Under the pieces are notes generated by a model. It searched no databases and was not told the DNA's origin. It was given only the letters and a program-made list of their open reading frames with translations. DNA of 64,000 bases from Mesorhizobium sp. B2-4-15 (GTDB taxonomy: Bacteria; Pseudomonadota; Alphaproteobacteria; Rhizobiales; Rhizobiaceae), in the NCBI RefSeq assembly GCF_006658505.1, contig NZ_VFUZ01000003.1:310001-374000 (forward strand), written 5' to 3'. A program made the position numbers and the translations under genes. This document shows, piece by piece, positions 22,204-30,120 of this stretch. Within the stretch, counting starts at the first letter, position 1; each line of letters opens with the position of its first letter.

Positions 22204-22740
22204 TTAGTCGTGATCCATGCCGCCCATCTCGCCCATGCCTTCGACAGCGAACTCGACGTTGACCGCGCCGGCCTTCTCGAAGGTCAGCGTGGCGGCAAAT
22301 TTTTCGCCTTGCTTGGGTTGCCGCTTCAGGCCGATGAACATCAGGTGATAACCGCCAGGCGCGAGAGCTACCTTGCCGCCCGCGGGGATCTCCAGGCCGC
22401 CGGAAACCGGCCGCATGGTCATGACGCCGTCCTTGACGCCCATCTCATGCAGCTCGGCTTTTTCCGAAATATCGGAGGAAATCGACAGCAGCCGGTCCGG
22501 TGTACCGCCCTTGTTGACGACGGTGAAATAGCCGCCGGCCACCTTCGCGCCGGCCGGCGTGGCGCGCGACCACGGGTGCTCGATCTCGAGATCGCCGGCC
22601 TTGAACTCATGCGCGAGCACCGACTGGGCGCCGACGAACAGCAGGGCAAAGGCCAGCGCGGCTAGGCCGAGACGCTCCCGGAAGCGGGACAGAACGCGGC
22701 CGAACATAAAGCCCGCCGCTACGGGGGAAGAATAGGACAT
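22204..22740 (-). CDS. PCuAC family periplasmic copper chaperone
   Basis: 178 residues. N-terminal signal/anchor at about 22-44, then the PCuAC fold with copper ligands in LHEM, the Met of GVMTM, and GGYHLM, matching the HxM...M...HxM pattern. The C-terminus EGMGEMGGMDHD adds more methionines and a His. Known members deliver Cu(I) to the CuA or CuB centre of cytochrome c oxidase. The start at 22740 follows GGAGCAAACC; an in-frame ATG four codons upstream lacks a ribosome binding site. Confidence 0.9.
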   Translation of the reverse strand: MSYSSPVAAGFMFGRVLSRFRERLGLAALAFALLFVGAQSVLAHEFKAGDLEIEHPWSRATPAGAKVAGGYFTVVNKGGTPDRLLSISSDISEKAELHEMGVKDGVMTMRPVSGGLEIPAGGKVALAPGGYHLMFIGLKRQPKQGEKFAATLTFEKAGAVNVEFAVEGMGEMGGMDHD

Positions 22741-22841
22741 GGTTTGCTCCATGAAGTGATGATCGCGCCGTTGCCGGTCGCGAACCGTTTTGGATCTTTG
22801 GATGGGTACGCCCGCGAAAAATTCCGCCGGGGCAAGCAGGC

Positions 22842-23225
22842 TCAGGCTGCCAGCGGCGGCGCGCGCGGATTGGACGGCGAGCGCTCGCGCGCGAAGTCGA
22901 GATGAATGCTCGCCGGGAAGACGAAGGCAACCGTTTCAAAGGAAAGGCTGGCCAGGGCCAGCCCGGCATCGGGCGGCGGCGCGAAGGCCGATGAAAACAT
23001 GCCGCAGCCGAGCGTGCAGCAGGCCGGCAGATGGGACGGGTGCTCGTCACCACCAGGAAGCTGGGTGGCGCCATTGTGGGTGCAGATGACGTTGCCGAAA
23101 GCGTCGAGCTGCGCGGCATTCGGGCCGGCGGCGAAGGCAAACGCACCGAGCGTCGACTGGAGTAGCAGCAGATAGGCCGCGACAAGCGCGACCGGCATGC
23201 TCCACCGTTTCCCCCGGCTGTTCAA
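22842..23225 (-). CDS. DUF2946-like copper-associated periplasmic protein
   Basis: About 127 residues: positively charged N-terminus, hydrophobic segment (ALVAAYLLLLQSTLGAFAFAAG) and a Cys/His-rich centre (NVICTHNGA, HPSHLPACCTLGCGM). Such cysteine and histidine clusters are seen in DUF2946 proteins, which sit next to copper or TonB genes. A TTG start at 23223-23225 is proposed because it follows AGAGG and gives the signal peptide a basic n-region; ATG at 23196-23198 is the alternative. First gene of the copper group; role in metal capture is inferred from context. Confidence 0.65.
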   Translation of the reverse strand: MNSRGKRWSMPVALVAAYLLLLQSTLGAFAFAAGPNAAQLDAFGNVICTHNGATQLPGGDEHPSHLPACCTLGCGMFSSAFAPPPDAGLALASLSFETVAFVFPASIHLDFARERSPSNPRAPPLAA

Positions 23226-23316
23226 AAGATTTGCCTCTTCAAGCGACTGGAAGATACCTATCACGGGGCCGCCGAGTGGAAAATCGCCAATTCGATGCTG
23301 CGGCAACGCGGCGCGA

Positions 23317-24228
23317 TCAGGATTTTTGCGGCCGGCTTTCCGGGATCGACGTCAGCAATGTCTGACGTGCCGACTTCAGGTGCTTGCGGCAGGCGGCGTC
23401 GACCTTGCCGAGGTCGCGCGATTTGAGCGCCTCGATATAGGCAAGATGCTCGCCGACCGCGACTTCGTTGCGCTCGCGCTCCTGCGCCTTGTTCCACTGG
23501 TAGTGGTAATGGAAGATCATGGCGATGACATCGTAGAAATCGACGATGAAGCGGTTGTGCGAGGCACGATGGATGAGCCGATGGAAGCGCTCGTCCAGCT
23601 CCGAAAACGCGTTGAAGCGCGTGGCGATCTCACCTGCCAGTTGGCGATGTTCGTCCTCCAGGCGGTCGAGATCGGCCCAGACAGGGCTATCCTGCGGCAG
23701 GGCGGCGAAGGCCGCCGCCGAGCGCAGCTCGAACATCTCGCGGATCTCGGTCAGTTCGAGCGCGAAGGCTCGTGTAAAACCTTTCAGCACCCAATGGCTG
23801 TTGCGGCGCTTCTCGATTAGGCCGAAGCGGGAGAAGCGGATCAGGAACTCGCGCACGCTGGTGGTGCCGACGCCGATCTCGCGCGCCAGTTCGAGCTCGT
23901 TGATCTGCATGCCGGCCTCGGCGCCATCGGCGAGCAGCCGCCGCATGAAGGACCGCTCGATGATCTCGGCCAGCGTGTCAGTCTCTTCCTCGGGGAAGAA
24001 ATCATCGGGACGCGGGTCGCGCAGCACCGTCTTGGCGCGCTTGTTCCAGGCGATCAGCCCGGTTTCCTCCATGCGCGAAAGGATGCTGCGCACGGTCGTG
24101 CGGCTGACGCCGAGCAGTGCGCCAAGTTCCGGTTCCGACGGCAGGCTGCGTGTCTCGTCAAGCAGCCTGAGGCAGCGGTTGTAGGCGTCCTTGTAGACGT
24201 TGTTGCTCTTCGACATCCCCTGACCCAT
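23317..24228 (-). CDS. GntR-type regulator with two winged-helix domains and FCD domain
   Basis: About 303 residues. First helix-turn-helix at residues 15-55 (SLPSEPELGALLGVSRTTVR), second at about 100-140 (INELELAREIGVGTTSVREF), then an all-helical FCD ligand-binding domain (ALELTEIREMFELRSAAAFA... with FHRLIHRASHN). FadR-subfamily proteins normally have one winged helix and about 230 residues. The gene is divergent from the UxaA-type dehydratase, so control of that sugar-acid operon is likely. The start is uncertain: ATG at 24216, 24228 or 24279 are in frame; the last has CAGGGTC upstream. Confidence 0.8.
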   Translation of the reverse strand: MGQGMSKSNNVYKDAYNRCLRLLDETRSLPSEPELGALLGVSRTTVRSILSRMEETGLIAWNKRAKTVLRDPRPDDFFPEEETDTLAEIIERSFMRRLLADGAEAGMQINELELAREIGVGTTSVREFLIRFSRFGLIEKRRNSHWVLKGFTRAFALELTEIREMFELRSAAAFAALPQDSPVWADLDRLEDEHRQLAGEIATRFNAFSELDERFHRLIHRASHNRFIVDFYDVIAMIFHYHYQWNKAQERERNEVAVGEHLAYIEALKSRDLGKVDAACRKHLKSARQTLLTSIPESRPQKS

Positions 24229-24366
24229 CGATGCCGGCGCTTGCGGCGGCCGGCTTGAAGCGCAATATGACGTTCCCATGACCCTGAAAAGCGGAATTGC
24301 TTTCGCTGGGGTCGGTTCATTGTTTGCAGCGCCACCACCTACGCGGGGTACGCGGAACTGCTTGCG

Positions 24367-24404
24367 AAAAAACAATTGACGCAAAACTGTTTTTTCACGA
24401 TAAA
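24367..24404 (+). promoter_or_regulatory. Promoter and putative operator of the uxaA-like operon
   Basis: TTGACG (24376-24381), 17 bases, then GATAAA (24399-24404) fit a sigma-70 promoter. An inverted repeat AAAAAACA (24367-24374)/TGTTTTTT (24388-24395) overlaps it. AACTGTTTTTT-N3-GATAAA recurs at 27315-27334 upstream of the ABC transporter genes. Confidence 0.55.
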
Positions 24405-24468
24405 AGACATTAGCTCTTAACAGGCGCGTGTCAATCCGCGCATCCCAGGATCACCCAGGAAGCCGCCC

Positions 24469-25974
24469 GTGAACGTCTCGAACACCATCCTTCTGTCCCC
24501 CGCCGACAATGTCGCCGTTGCCAATGGCCGCATCGAGATCGGCACCGCGCTGCCGGGCGGCGCGCTTGCCGCCGCCGTCATCGAGCCTGGCCACAAGGTG
24601 GCGATCAAGCCCATTCCCGCCGGCTCGGCGGTGGTCAAATACGCCCAGGCGATCGGGCGCGCCACGATAGACATCGCGCCCGGCGAACATGTCCACTCGC
24701 ACAATCTGACTTTCGAGGCCGGCCGTCTGCCGGTGGTGCCGCCGAGCGAGGCCGAGCACGCGACCGAGGCCGACCGCGCCCGCACCTTCATGGGTTACCG
24801 CCGCGCCGACGGCCGCGCCGGCACGCGCAACTTCATCGGCATCATCGCCAGCGTCAATTGCTCGGCCACCGTCTGCCATTCCATCGCCGACACGGCCAAC
24901 CGGACCCTGCTGCCGAAATATCCCGGCATCGACGGCTTCGTGCCCATCGTCCACGGCCAGGGCTGCGGCATGAGCGGCACGGGCGACGGCATGATGGTGC
25001 TGCACCGCACGCTTGCGGGTTATGCCCGCCACCCGAATTTCGGTGGCGTGCTGATGGTCGGTCTCGGCTGCGAGGTCAATCAGCTGACCCTCTACGGCCA
25101 GAAAGGCGCCGCCGCCGGCAAGCGCCACTTCAACATCCAGGATGCCGGCGGGTCGCGCAAATCGGTGGAAAAGGCGATGGGCGTGCTGGCCGAGATCGCA
25201 GAGGAAGTCGGCCAGTTGAAGCGCGAACCGATCCCGGTCAGCGAGATCGTCGTCGGCCTGCAGTGCGGCGGCTCCGACGGCATGTCGGGCATCACGGCCA
25301 ATCCGGCGCTGGGCGCGGCTGTCGACATCCTCGCCGGCGTCGGCGGCATCGGCATCCTCTCCGAGACGACGGAAATCTACGGCGCCGAGCATCTGCTGGC
25401 CTATCGCGCGGCGACGCCCGAAATCGCCAAGAAGCTCGATGGCTACGTGAAATGGTGGGAAGACCACGTCGCCAAGCACGGCGCCTCGATCGACAACAAC
25501 CCCTCGCCCGGCAACAAGCGCGGCGGCCTCACCACGATCCTGGAAAAATCGCTGGGCGCGGTCGCCAAGGGCGGCCAGACGCCGCTCAACGGCGTGTTCG
25601 GCTATGCCGAGAAGGTCACCGGCAACGGACTGGTGTTCATGGACACGCCCGGCTACGACCCGGTCTCGGCCACCGGCCAGGTCGCGGGCGGCGCCAATGT
25701 AATCGTCTTCACCACCGGCCGCGGTTCCTGCTTCGGCTGCCGGCCGACACCGTCGATCAAGGTCGCCACCAACTCGACCATGTATCACCAGATGGAAGAG
25801 GACATGGACGTCAATTGCGGCGTCATCGCCTCGGGCGAAAAGACCATCGCCGGCATGGGCCGCGAGATCTTCGAACTGATCGTCGAGACGGCTTCCGGCC
25901 GAAAGACCAAGAGTGAGGATTTTGGCTACGGCGACAACGAGTTCGTGCCCTGGCACCTCGGCGCGACTCTCTAG
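24469..25974 (+). CDS. uxaA: UxaA family dehydratase (altronate dehydratase-like)
   Basis: 501 residues with both UxaA parts fused: an N-terminal SAF domain (about 10-90, GHKVAIKPIPAGSAVVKYAQAIG) and the C-terminal catalytic domain (from MGYRRADGRAGTRN), with conserved cysteines in NCSATVCHS, GCGMSGTGDG, LQCGGSDGMSG and GRGSCFGCRPTPSIKV. Members dehydrate sugar acids such as D-altronate to 2-keto-3-deoxy acids. Start is GTG at 24469. Next to an aldose dehydrogenase, a ribose-type ABC system and an LgoD-like dehydrogenase, the substrate may be altronate or an L-galactonate/L-fuconate-type acid; sequence alone does not decide. The symbol names the family. Confidence 0.85.
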   Translation: MNVSNTILLSPADNVAVANGRIEIGTALPGGALAAAVIEPGHKVAIKPIPAGSAVVKYAQAIGRATIDIAPGEHVHSHNLTFEAGRLPVVPPSEAEHATEADRARTFMGYRRADGRAGTRNFIGIIASVNCSATVCHSIADTANRTLLPKYPGIDGFVPIVHGQGCGMSGTGDGMMVLHRTLAGYARHPNFGGVLMVGLGCEVNQLTLYGQKGAAAGKRHFNIQDAGGSRKSVEKAMGVLAEIAEEVGQLKREPIPVSEIVVGLQCGGSDGMSGITANPALGAAVDILAGVGGIGILSETTEIYGAEHLLAYRAATPEIAKKLDGYVKWWEDHVAKHGASIDNNPSPGNKRGGLTTILEKSLGAVAKGGQTPLNGVFGYAEKVTGNGLVFMDTPGYDPVSATGQVAGGANVIVFTTGRGSCFGCRPTPSIKVATNSTMYHQMEEDMDVNCGVIASGEKTIAGMGREIFELIVETASGRKTKSEDFGYGDNEFVPWHLGATL

Positions 25975-25988
25975 CTCTTTGCATTCGC

Positions 25989-26026
25989 GCAATTCCGGAA
26001 CGGCGACGAACTTTTCCCGGAATTGC
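25989..26026. repeat. Hairpin GCAATTCCGG/CCGGAATTGC
   Basis: Perfect 10-bp arms (25989-25998 and 26017-26026), 15 bases after the dehydratase stop codon. Contains GACGAACTTTTCC in the loop, recalling the GAAAAGTG-type repeats in mirrored form. Could stabilise the dehydratase mRNA. Confidence 0.5.
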
Positions 26027-26068
26027 CGTGGATGGTATCTTGGTTCCGCGCAATGGAGGAGGTTGTGC

Positions 26069-27067
26069 ATGGAAAAACGCCGCATTGGCCGGACGCCGCT
26101 CGAGGTCACCGAGATCAGCTTCGGTGGCGCCGCGATCGGCGGCCTCTACCGCGCCTGTTCGCGCGAGGCGGCGATGGAGACGCTGCAAGGCGCCTGGGAG
26201 GCGGGCCTGCGCTATTTCGACACCGCGCCCTTCTACGGTTTCGGCCTGTCGGAACGGCGCTTCGGCGATTTCCTGCGCTACAAGCCGCGCGATTCCTATA
26301 TCTTGTCCACCAAGGTCGGCCGCCTGTTCCGCCCGGTCCCTGAAGACCAGGTTCCCGACCACTCCTATGTCGATCCCCTGCCCTTTGCGCTAGACTATGA
26401 CTATTCCTATGACGGCATCATGCGGTCGGTCGACTTCAGCTACGCGCGGCTCGGCCTGAACAGAATAGACATCCTCTACGTACATGACATCGGCGTCTAC
26501 ACGCATGGTGTCGAGAAGACCAAGCTGCACTTTCGCCAGTTGATGGATGGCGGGCTCAAGGCACTCGAGGAGCTTAAGGGGGCCGGCACCATTTCCGCCT
26601 ATGGGCTCGGCGTCAACGAGGTCCAGATCTGCCTCGACGTGATGCGCCGGGCGCCGCTCGACTGCATCCTGCTCGCCAGCCGTTACTCCTTGCTCGACCG
26701 CAGCGCGGAAGCCGACCTGCTGCCGCTGTGCCGGGCGCAACAGACGTCGCTGGTCATAGGCGGTGTCTTCAATTCCGGCATATTGGCGACGGGACCGGTG
26801 CAAGGCGCGCATTTCGATTACCAGCCCGCCAGCCGCGATGTGCTCGACCGTGTGGACGCCATGGAGAGGATCGCCGACGAGGGCGGTTATCCGCTGGCCG
26901 CTGCCGCGTTCCAGTTTCCCCTGCACGAGCCAACGGTCGCCACCGTCCTGACCGGCACCGCCAAGCTGGCGAACCTGACACGCAACCTCGAACTGCTCGA
27001 TATCGACGTGCCGGAGACGGAATACGCCAAATATCGTCCCTATACGGTGGTACAGAAGCTGGCCTGA
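26069..27067 (+). CDS. Aldo/keto reductase, aldose (L-fucose/D-threo-aldose) 1-dehydrogenase type
   Basis: 332-residue AKR. Asp and Tyr in YFDTAPFYGFG, Lys in STKVGRLF, His in YVHDIG form the catalytic tetrad. The insert after the Lys strand (PVPEDQVPDHSYVDP and DYDYSYDG) is characteristic of D-threo-aldose 1-dehydrogenases (L-fucose, L-galactose or D-arabinose to lactone) and of pyridoxal 4-dehydrogenases. Start ATG 26069 has GGAGGAGG upstream. With the dehydratase before it and an LgoD-like enzyme after the transporter, it would supply the first oxidation of an imported aldose. No lactonase gene is nearby. Confidence 0.85.
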   Translation: MEKRRIGRTPLEVTEISFGGAAIGGLYRACSREAAMETLQGAWEAGLRYFDTAPFYGFGLSERRFGDFLRYKPRDSYILSTKVGRLFRPVPEDQVPDHSYVDPLPFALDYDYSYDGIMRSVDFSYARLGLNRIDILYVHDIGVYTHGVEKTKLHFRQLMDGGLKALEELKGAGTISAYGLGVNEVQICLDVMRRAPLDCILLASRYSLLDRSAEADLLPLCRAQQTSLVIGGVFNSGILATGPVQGAHFDYQPASRDVLDRVDAMERIADEGGYPLAAAAFQFPLHEPTVATVLTGTAKLANLTRNLELLDIDVPETEYAKYRPYTVVQKLA

Positions 27068-27142
27068 AACCGGCACCACGCTGATGCGCCTTGATGGGGT
27101 TCCACTTTACAAATCCGCGATCTCCAATAAAAAAGAATGAAT

Positions 27143-27179
27143 ATTCCATATTGACTAAAGCATGGAATTAACATTCCAT
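27143..27179. promoter_or_regulatory. Three ATTCCAT copies in alternating orientation
   Basis: ATTCCAT at 27143-27149, its inverse ATGGAAT at 27162-27168 and ATTCCAT at 27173-27179, overlapping TTGACT (27151-27156). Likely a regulator site in the 338-base gap before the binding-protein gene; regulator unknown. Confidence 0.4.
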
Positions 27180-27300
27180 ACTTTACAGAACGGAACGGGA
27201 GCGTTTGCCGCGTCGGGGAAGGAGCGGCGTGTGAATGTGTCTCCGCCTGCCATGGGAGGGTGGACGCGAAACACCGCTTGCATCGGCCAGGTCGATGCAC

Positions 27301-27336
27301 TATCAAAACAGCGTAACTGTTTTTTATTGATAAAGT
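27301..27336 (+). promoter_or_regulatory. Putative operator/promoter of the CUT2 transporter operon
   Basis: AAAACAG (27305-27311) and CTGTTTT (27318-27324) form an inverted repeat. AACTGTTTTTT-N3-GATAAA here (27315-27334) repeats the arrangement at 24385-24404, suggesting shared control by the GntR protein at 23.3 kb. It ends about 70 bases before the binding-protein start. Confidence 0.55.
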
Positions 27337-27405
27337 TCTGTTTGGGGCCGCGCCTATCCGAACGGAGCTTCCGTAACGTTCACCGGGCGACTTAGGGAGG
27401 AACCT

Positions 27406-28401
27406 ATGAAATTCGTGACCAGCATTCTCAACCGCCGCGCCGTCATGGCCCTGGCAGCAGCGTCGATGCTCGCCGGCGTCATGCATTCGTCGCCGGTTTC
27501 GGCGGCGGACGCCACCATTCCGATCATCGTCAAGGACACCACGTCCTTCTATTGGCAGATCGTTCTGGCCGGCGCGCGCAAGGCCGGCAAGGATCTCGGC
27601 GTCAACGTGCCGGAACTCGGCGCCCAGGCTGAAACCGACGTCAACGGCCAGATCTCCATCCTCGAGAACGCCGTCGCCGGCAACCCTGCCGCCGTCGTCA
27701 TCGCGCCGACGGAAGCCAAGGCGCTCGGCAAGCCGATCGACGAAGCCGCCGCCAAGGTCAAGATCATCGGCATCGATTCCAGCGCCGACTCCAAGGCCTT
27801 CACCTCGTTCCTCACCACCGACAATGTGCAGGGCGGCCGCGTCGCGGCGGACGGTCTTGCAGCGGCCATCGGCGCGGCCAATGGCGGCAAGGTCGAGGGC
27901 AAGGTTGCCCTGATCACCGCGCTTCCCGGCGCCGGCTCGCTCGAGCAGCGCGCCCAGGGCTTCAAGGAAGAGCTCAAGGCCAAGTACCCCGGCCTTGAAC
28001 TCATTGCTGACAAATATGCCGACGGCCAGGCCACCACCGGCCTCAACATCGCGACCGACCTGATCACCGCCAATCCGGACCTGAAGGGCATCTTCGCGTC
28101 CAACCTAATCATGGCGCAGGGCGTCGGCCAGGCGGTCGCCGAGAACAAGCTTGCCGGCAAGGTCGCGCTGATCGGTTTCGACAGCGACGAGAAGCTGATC
28201 AAGTTCCTGAATGACGGCGTCATTTCCGGCCTCGTCGTCCAGGATCCCTACCGGATGGGCTATGACGGCATCAAGACCGCGCTCGCCGCGTCCAAGGGCG
28301 AGAAGGTCGAGGCCAATGTCGACACCGGCGCCAATCTGGTCACCAAGGCCAACATGAAGGAACCGAAGATCGACGCGCTGCTCAACCCGAAGCTCAACTG
28401 A
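27406..28401 (+). CDS. Sugar ABC transporter substrate-binding protein (CUT2, RbsB-like)
   Basis: 331 residues: signal peptide (1-33, ending PVSA) and a type-I periplasmic-binding fold (IPIIVKDTTSFYWQIVLAGARKAGKDLGV). Hinge and ligand strands such as AVVIAPTEAKALG, IIGIDSSADS and VALIGFDSDEKL are as in ribose/galactose-type binding proteins. Ligand is a monosaccharide of unknown identity; the neighbouring enzymes point to a hexose oxidised to an aldonic acid. Strong ribosome binding site (AGGGAGGAACCT). A stable hairpin follows the stop codon. Confidence 0.9.
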   Translation: MKFVTSILNRRAVMALAAASMLAGVMHSSPVSAADATIPIIVKDTTSFYWQIVLAGARKAGKDLGVNVPELGAQAETDVNGQISILENAVAGNPAAVVIAPTEAKALGKPIDEAAAKVKIIGIDSSADSKAFTSFLTTDNVQGGRVAADGLAAAIGAANGGKVEGKVALITALPGAGSLEQRAQGFKEELKAKYPGLELIADKYADGQATTGLNIATDLITANPDLKGIFASNLIMAQGVGQAVAENKLAGKVALIGFDSDEKLIKFLNDGVISGLVVQDPYRMGYDGIKTALAASKGEKVEANVDTGANLVTKANMKEPKIDALLNPKLN

Positions 28402-28419
28402 GCATCAGCACGGAAACAT

Positions 28420-28447
28420 GGTTTCCGGGGCCCGTGCCCCGGAAACC
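28420..28447 (+). promoter_or_regulatory. Hairpin after binding-protein gene
   Basis: Perfect 11-bp stem (28420-28430 with 28437-28447), 6-base loop, 18 bases past the stop codon, no T-run. Likely an mRNA-stabilising element or partial terminator between rbsB-like and rbsA-like genes. Confidence 0.6.
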
Positions 28448-28566
28448 AAACGCATATCGCTTGGAAATCCGCCGCCTTGAGCTAGGCTGCTCCGGCGAGA
28501 GTTCCAAAGCCTCGCAGCGCGCCAAATCGTGAGGCCAATCTGGGATGCCAGTCTGGGAGGATTGTC

Positions 28567-30120
28567 ATGACATCGACCGCGCAAGACCTGCACCCTGCCC
28601 CCGTGCTGGAGCCCAGCAGAACGATCCTGGAACTGCGCGGCCTCGAGAAGAAATATCCGGGCACCCACGCGCTGAAGCCGGTCAACCTCGCCTTCAAGTC
28701 GGGCGAGATCCACGCCATCGTTGGCGAGAATGGTGCCGGCAAATCCACCCTGATCAAGCTGCTGACCGGCGTCATGCCACGCACCTCCGGCGAGGTGATC
28801 TGGGAAGGCAAGCCGGCGGCGCTCGCGACCCCTCACGAGGCGATGGCGCTGGGCATCAACGCGGTGCACCAGGAAGTCGTGCTCTGCCGTCATCTGACCG
28901 TCGCCGCCAACATGTTCCTCGGCGAGGAGAACTCGCGCTTCGGCATCCTGCAGCAGCGCGCCATGGTCAAGGATGCGCAGAAGATCATCGACGGTCTCGG
29001 CTTCGACCTGCCGGCGCATGTCGTGCTCGGCGACCTCACCATCGGCCAGCAGCAGCTGATCGCCGCCGCCCGCGCCACCGTGCGCGGCACCAAATTCCTG
29101 ATCTTCGACGAGCCGACCGCCTACCTGACCCGCAAGGAGGCCGACCAGCTCTTCACCCTGATCCGCCGACTGAAGTCCGAGGGCGTGACGATCATCTACA
29201 TCAGCCACCGCATGGAGGAAGTCTTCGAACTGGCCGATCGCGTGTCCGTGCTGCGCGACGGCACGCTGGTCGGCACGAGGAACATCAGTGAGACCAACGA
29301 CGCCGAACTGGTCAAGCTGATGATCAACCGCTCGATCGAGCAGATCTACCACAAGGAGCATTTCACGCCGGGTGCCGCGATCATCGAGGCCAGGAACCTC
29401 TCGGGCAAGGGCTTCGAGAACGTGTCGATGACGGTGCGCGCCGGCGAGATCGTCGGGCTCTACGGCCTGATCGGCGCCGGACGCAGCGAATTCGTCACCA
29501 CGCTCTACGGCCGCCACCGCAAATCGGCCGGCCAGATCCTGTGGAAGGGCAAGGACGTCCAGATCAATTCCGAGCACGACGCAATCAGGCTCGGCATGGC
29601 GCTGGCGCCGGAAAGCCGCCGCGACCAGGGCCTCTGCCTCAACCTGCCGGTTGGCCTCAACCTCAACCTGCCGATCTACAAGCGCATCTCCAACAATCTC
29701 TTGATCTCCGGCGCCCAGGAAAAGACCCAGGCCGACCGCCAGATCGCCGATCTCAGGATCAAGACGCCGACACGCAATGCATTGGCCTCCAGCCTGTCGG
29801 GCGGTAACCAGCAGAAGATCGTCATCGGCAAGTGGCTGGCCCACGGCGCCAAGTTGTTCATCTTCGACGAGCCGACGGTCGGCGTCGACGTGGGCACCAA
29901 GGCCGAGATCTACCGCCTGTTCAGCGCGCTCCTGTCGAAAGGCGCCGGCATCATTCTGATCTCGTCCTATTTGCCGGAGGTCTATGAACTGGCCGACACG
30001 CTGCACGTGTTCCGCCGCGGCAAGCTGGTGGCGACGCATGGGTTTCGCACCGCCGATCACGAGGACATTCTCACACAGGCGCTCGCCGAGAAACAAGAAA
30101 AGCTGGGAGGAAAGATATGA
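28567..30120 (+). CDS. Sugar ABC transporter ATP-binding protein (CUT2, RbsA/MglA-like)
   Basis: 517 residues with two ABC domains. The first has Walker A GENGAGKST, signature LTIGQQQLIAAARAT and Walker B FLIFDEPTAYLT. The second has the degenerate Walker A GLIGAGRSE usual for this family, signature LSGGNQQKIVIGKWL and Walker B LFIFDEPTVGVDVG. Drives uptake through the RbsC-like permease. GGGAGGATTGTC precedes ATG. The last four bases overlap the permease start (ATGA). Confidence 0.93.
   Translation: MTSTAQDLHPAPVLEPSRTILELRGLEKKYPGTHALKPVNLAFKSGEIHAIVGENGAGKSTLIKLLTGVMPRTSGEVIWEGKPAALATPHEAMALGINAVHQEVVLCRHLTVAANMFLGEENSRFGILQQRAMVKDAQKIIDGLGFDLPAHVVLGDLTIGQQQLIAAARATVRGTKFLIFDEPTAYLTRKEADQLFTLIRRLKSEGVTIIYISHRMEEVFELADRVSVLRDGTLVGTRNISETNDAELVKLMINRSIEQIYHKEHFTPGAAIIEARNLSGKGFENVSMTVRAGEIVGLYGLIGAGRSEFVTTLYGRHRKSAGQILWKGKDVQINSEHDAIRLGMALAPESRRDQGLCLNLPVGLNLNLPIYKRISNNLLISGAQEKTQADRQIADLRIKTPTRNALASSLSGGNQQKIVIGKWLAHGAKLFIFDEPTVGVDVGTKAEIYRLFSALLSKGAGIILISSYLPEVYELADTLHVFRRGKLVATHGFRTADHEDILTQALAEKQEKLGGKI

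Noticed and set aside
24451..26109. 552-codon minus-strand frame over the UxaA-type gene
   Set aside because: Shadow of the dehydratase; crosses its promoter and has no domain-like pattern.
27162..27395. Possible small protein of 77 codons before the CUT2 binding-protein gene
   Set aside because: Its ATG lies within the ATTCCAT array, and it crosses the putative operator at 27301-27336; no domain or start signal.
28405..30096. 563-codon minus-strand frame over the RbsA-like gene
   Set aside because: Shadow of the ATPase gene, whose motifs are all on the plus strand.
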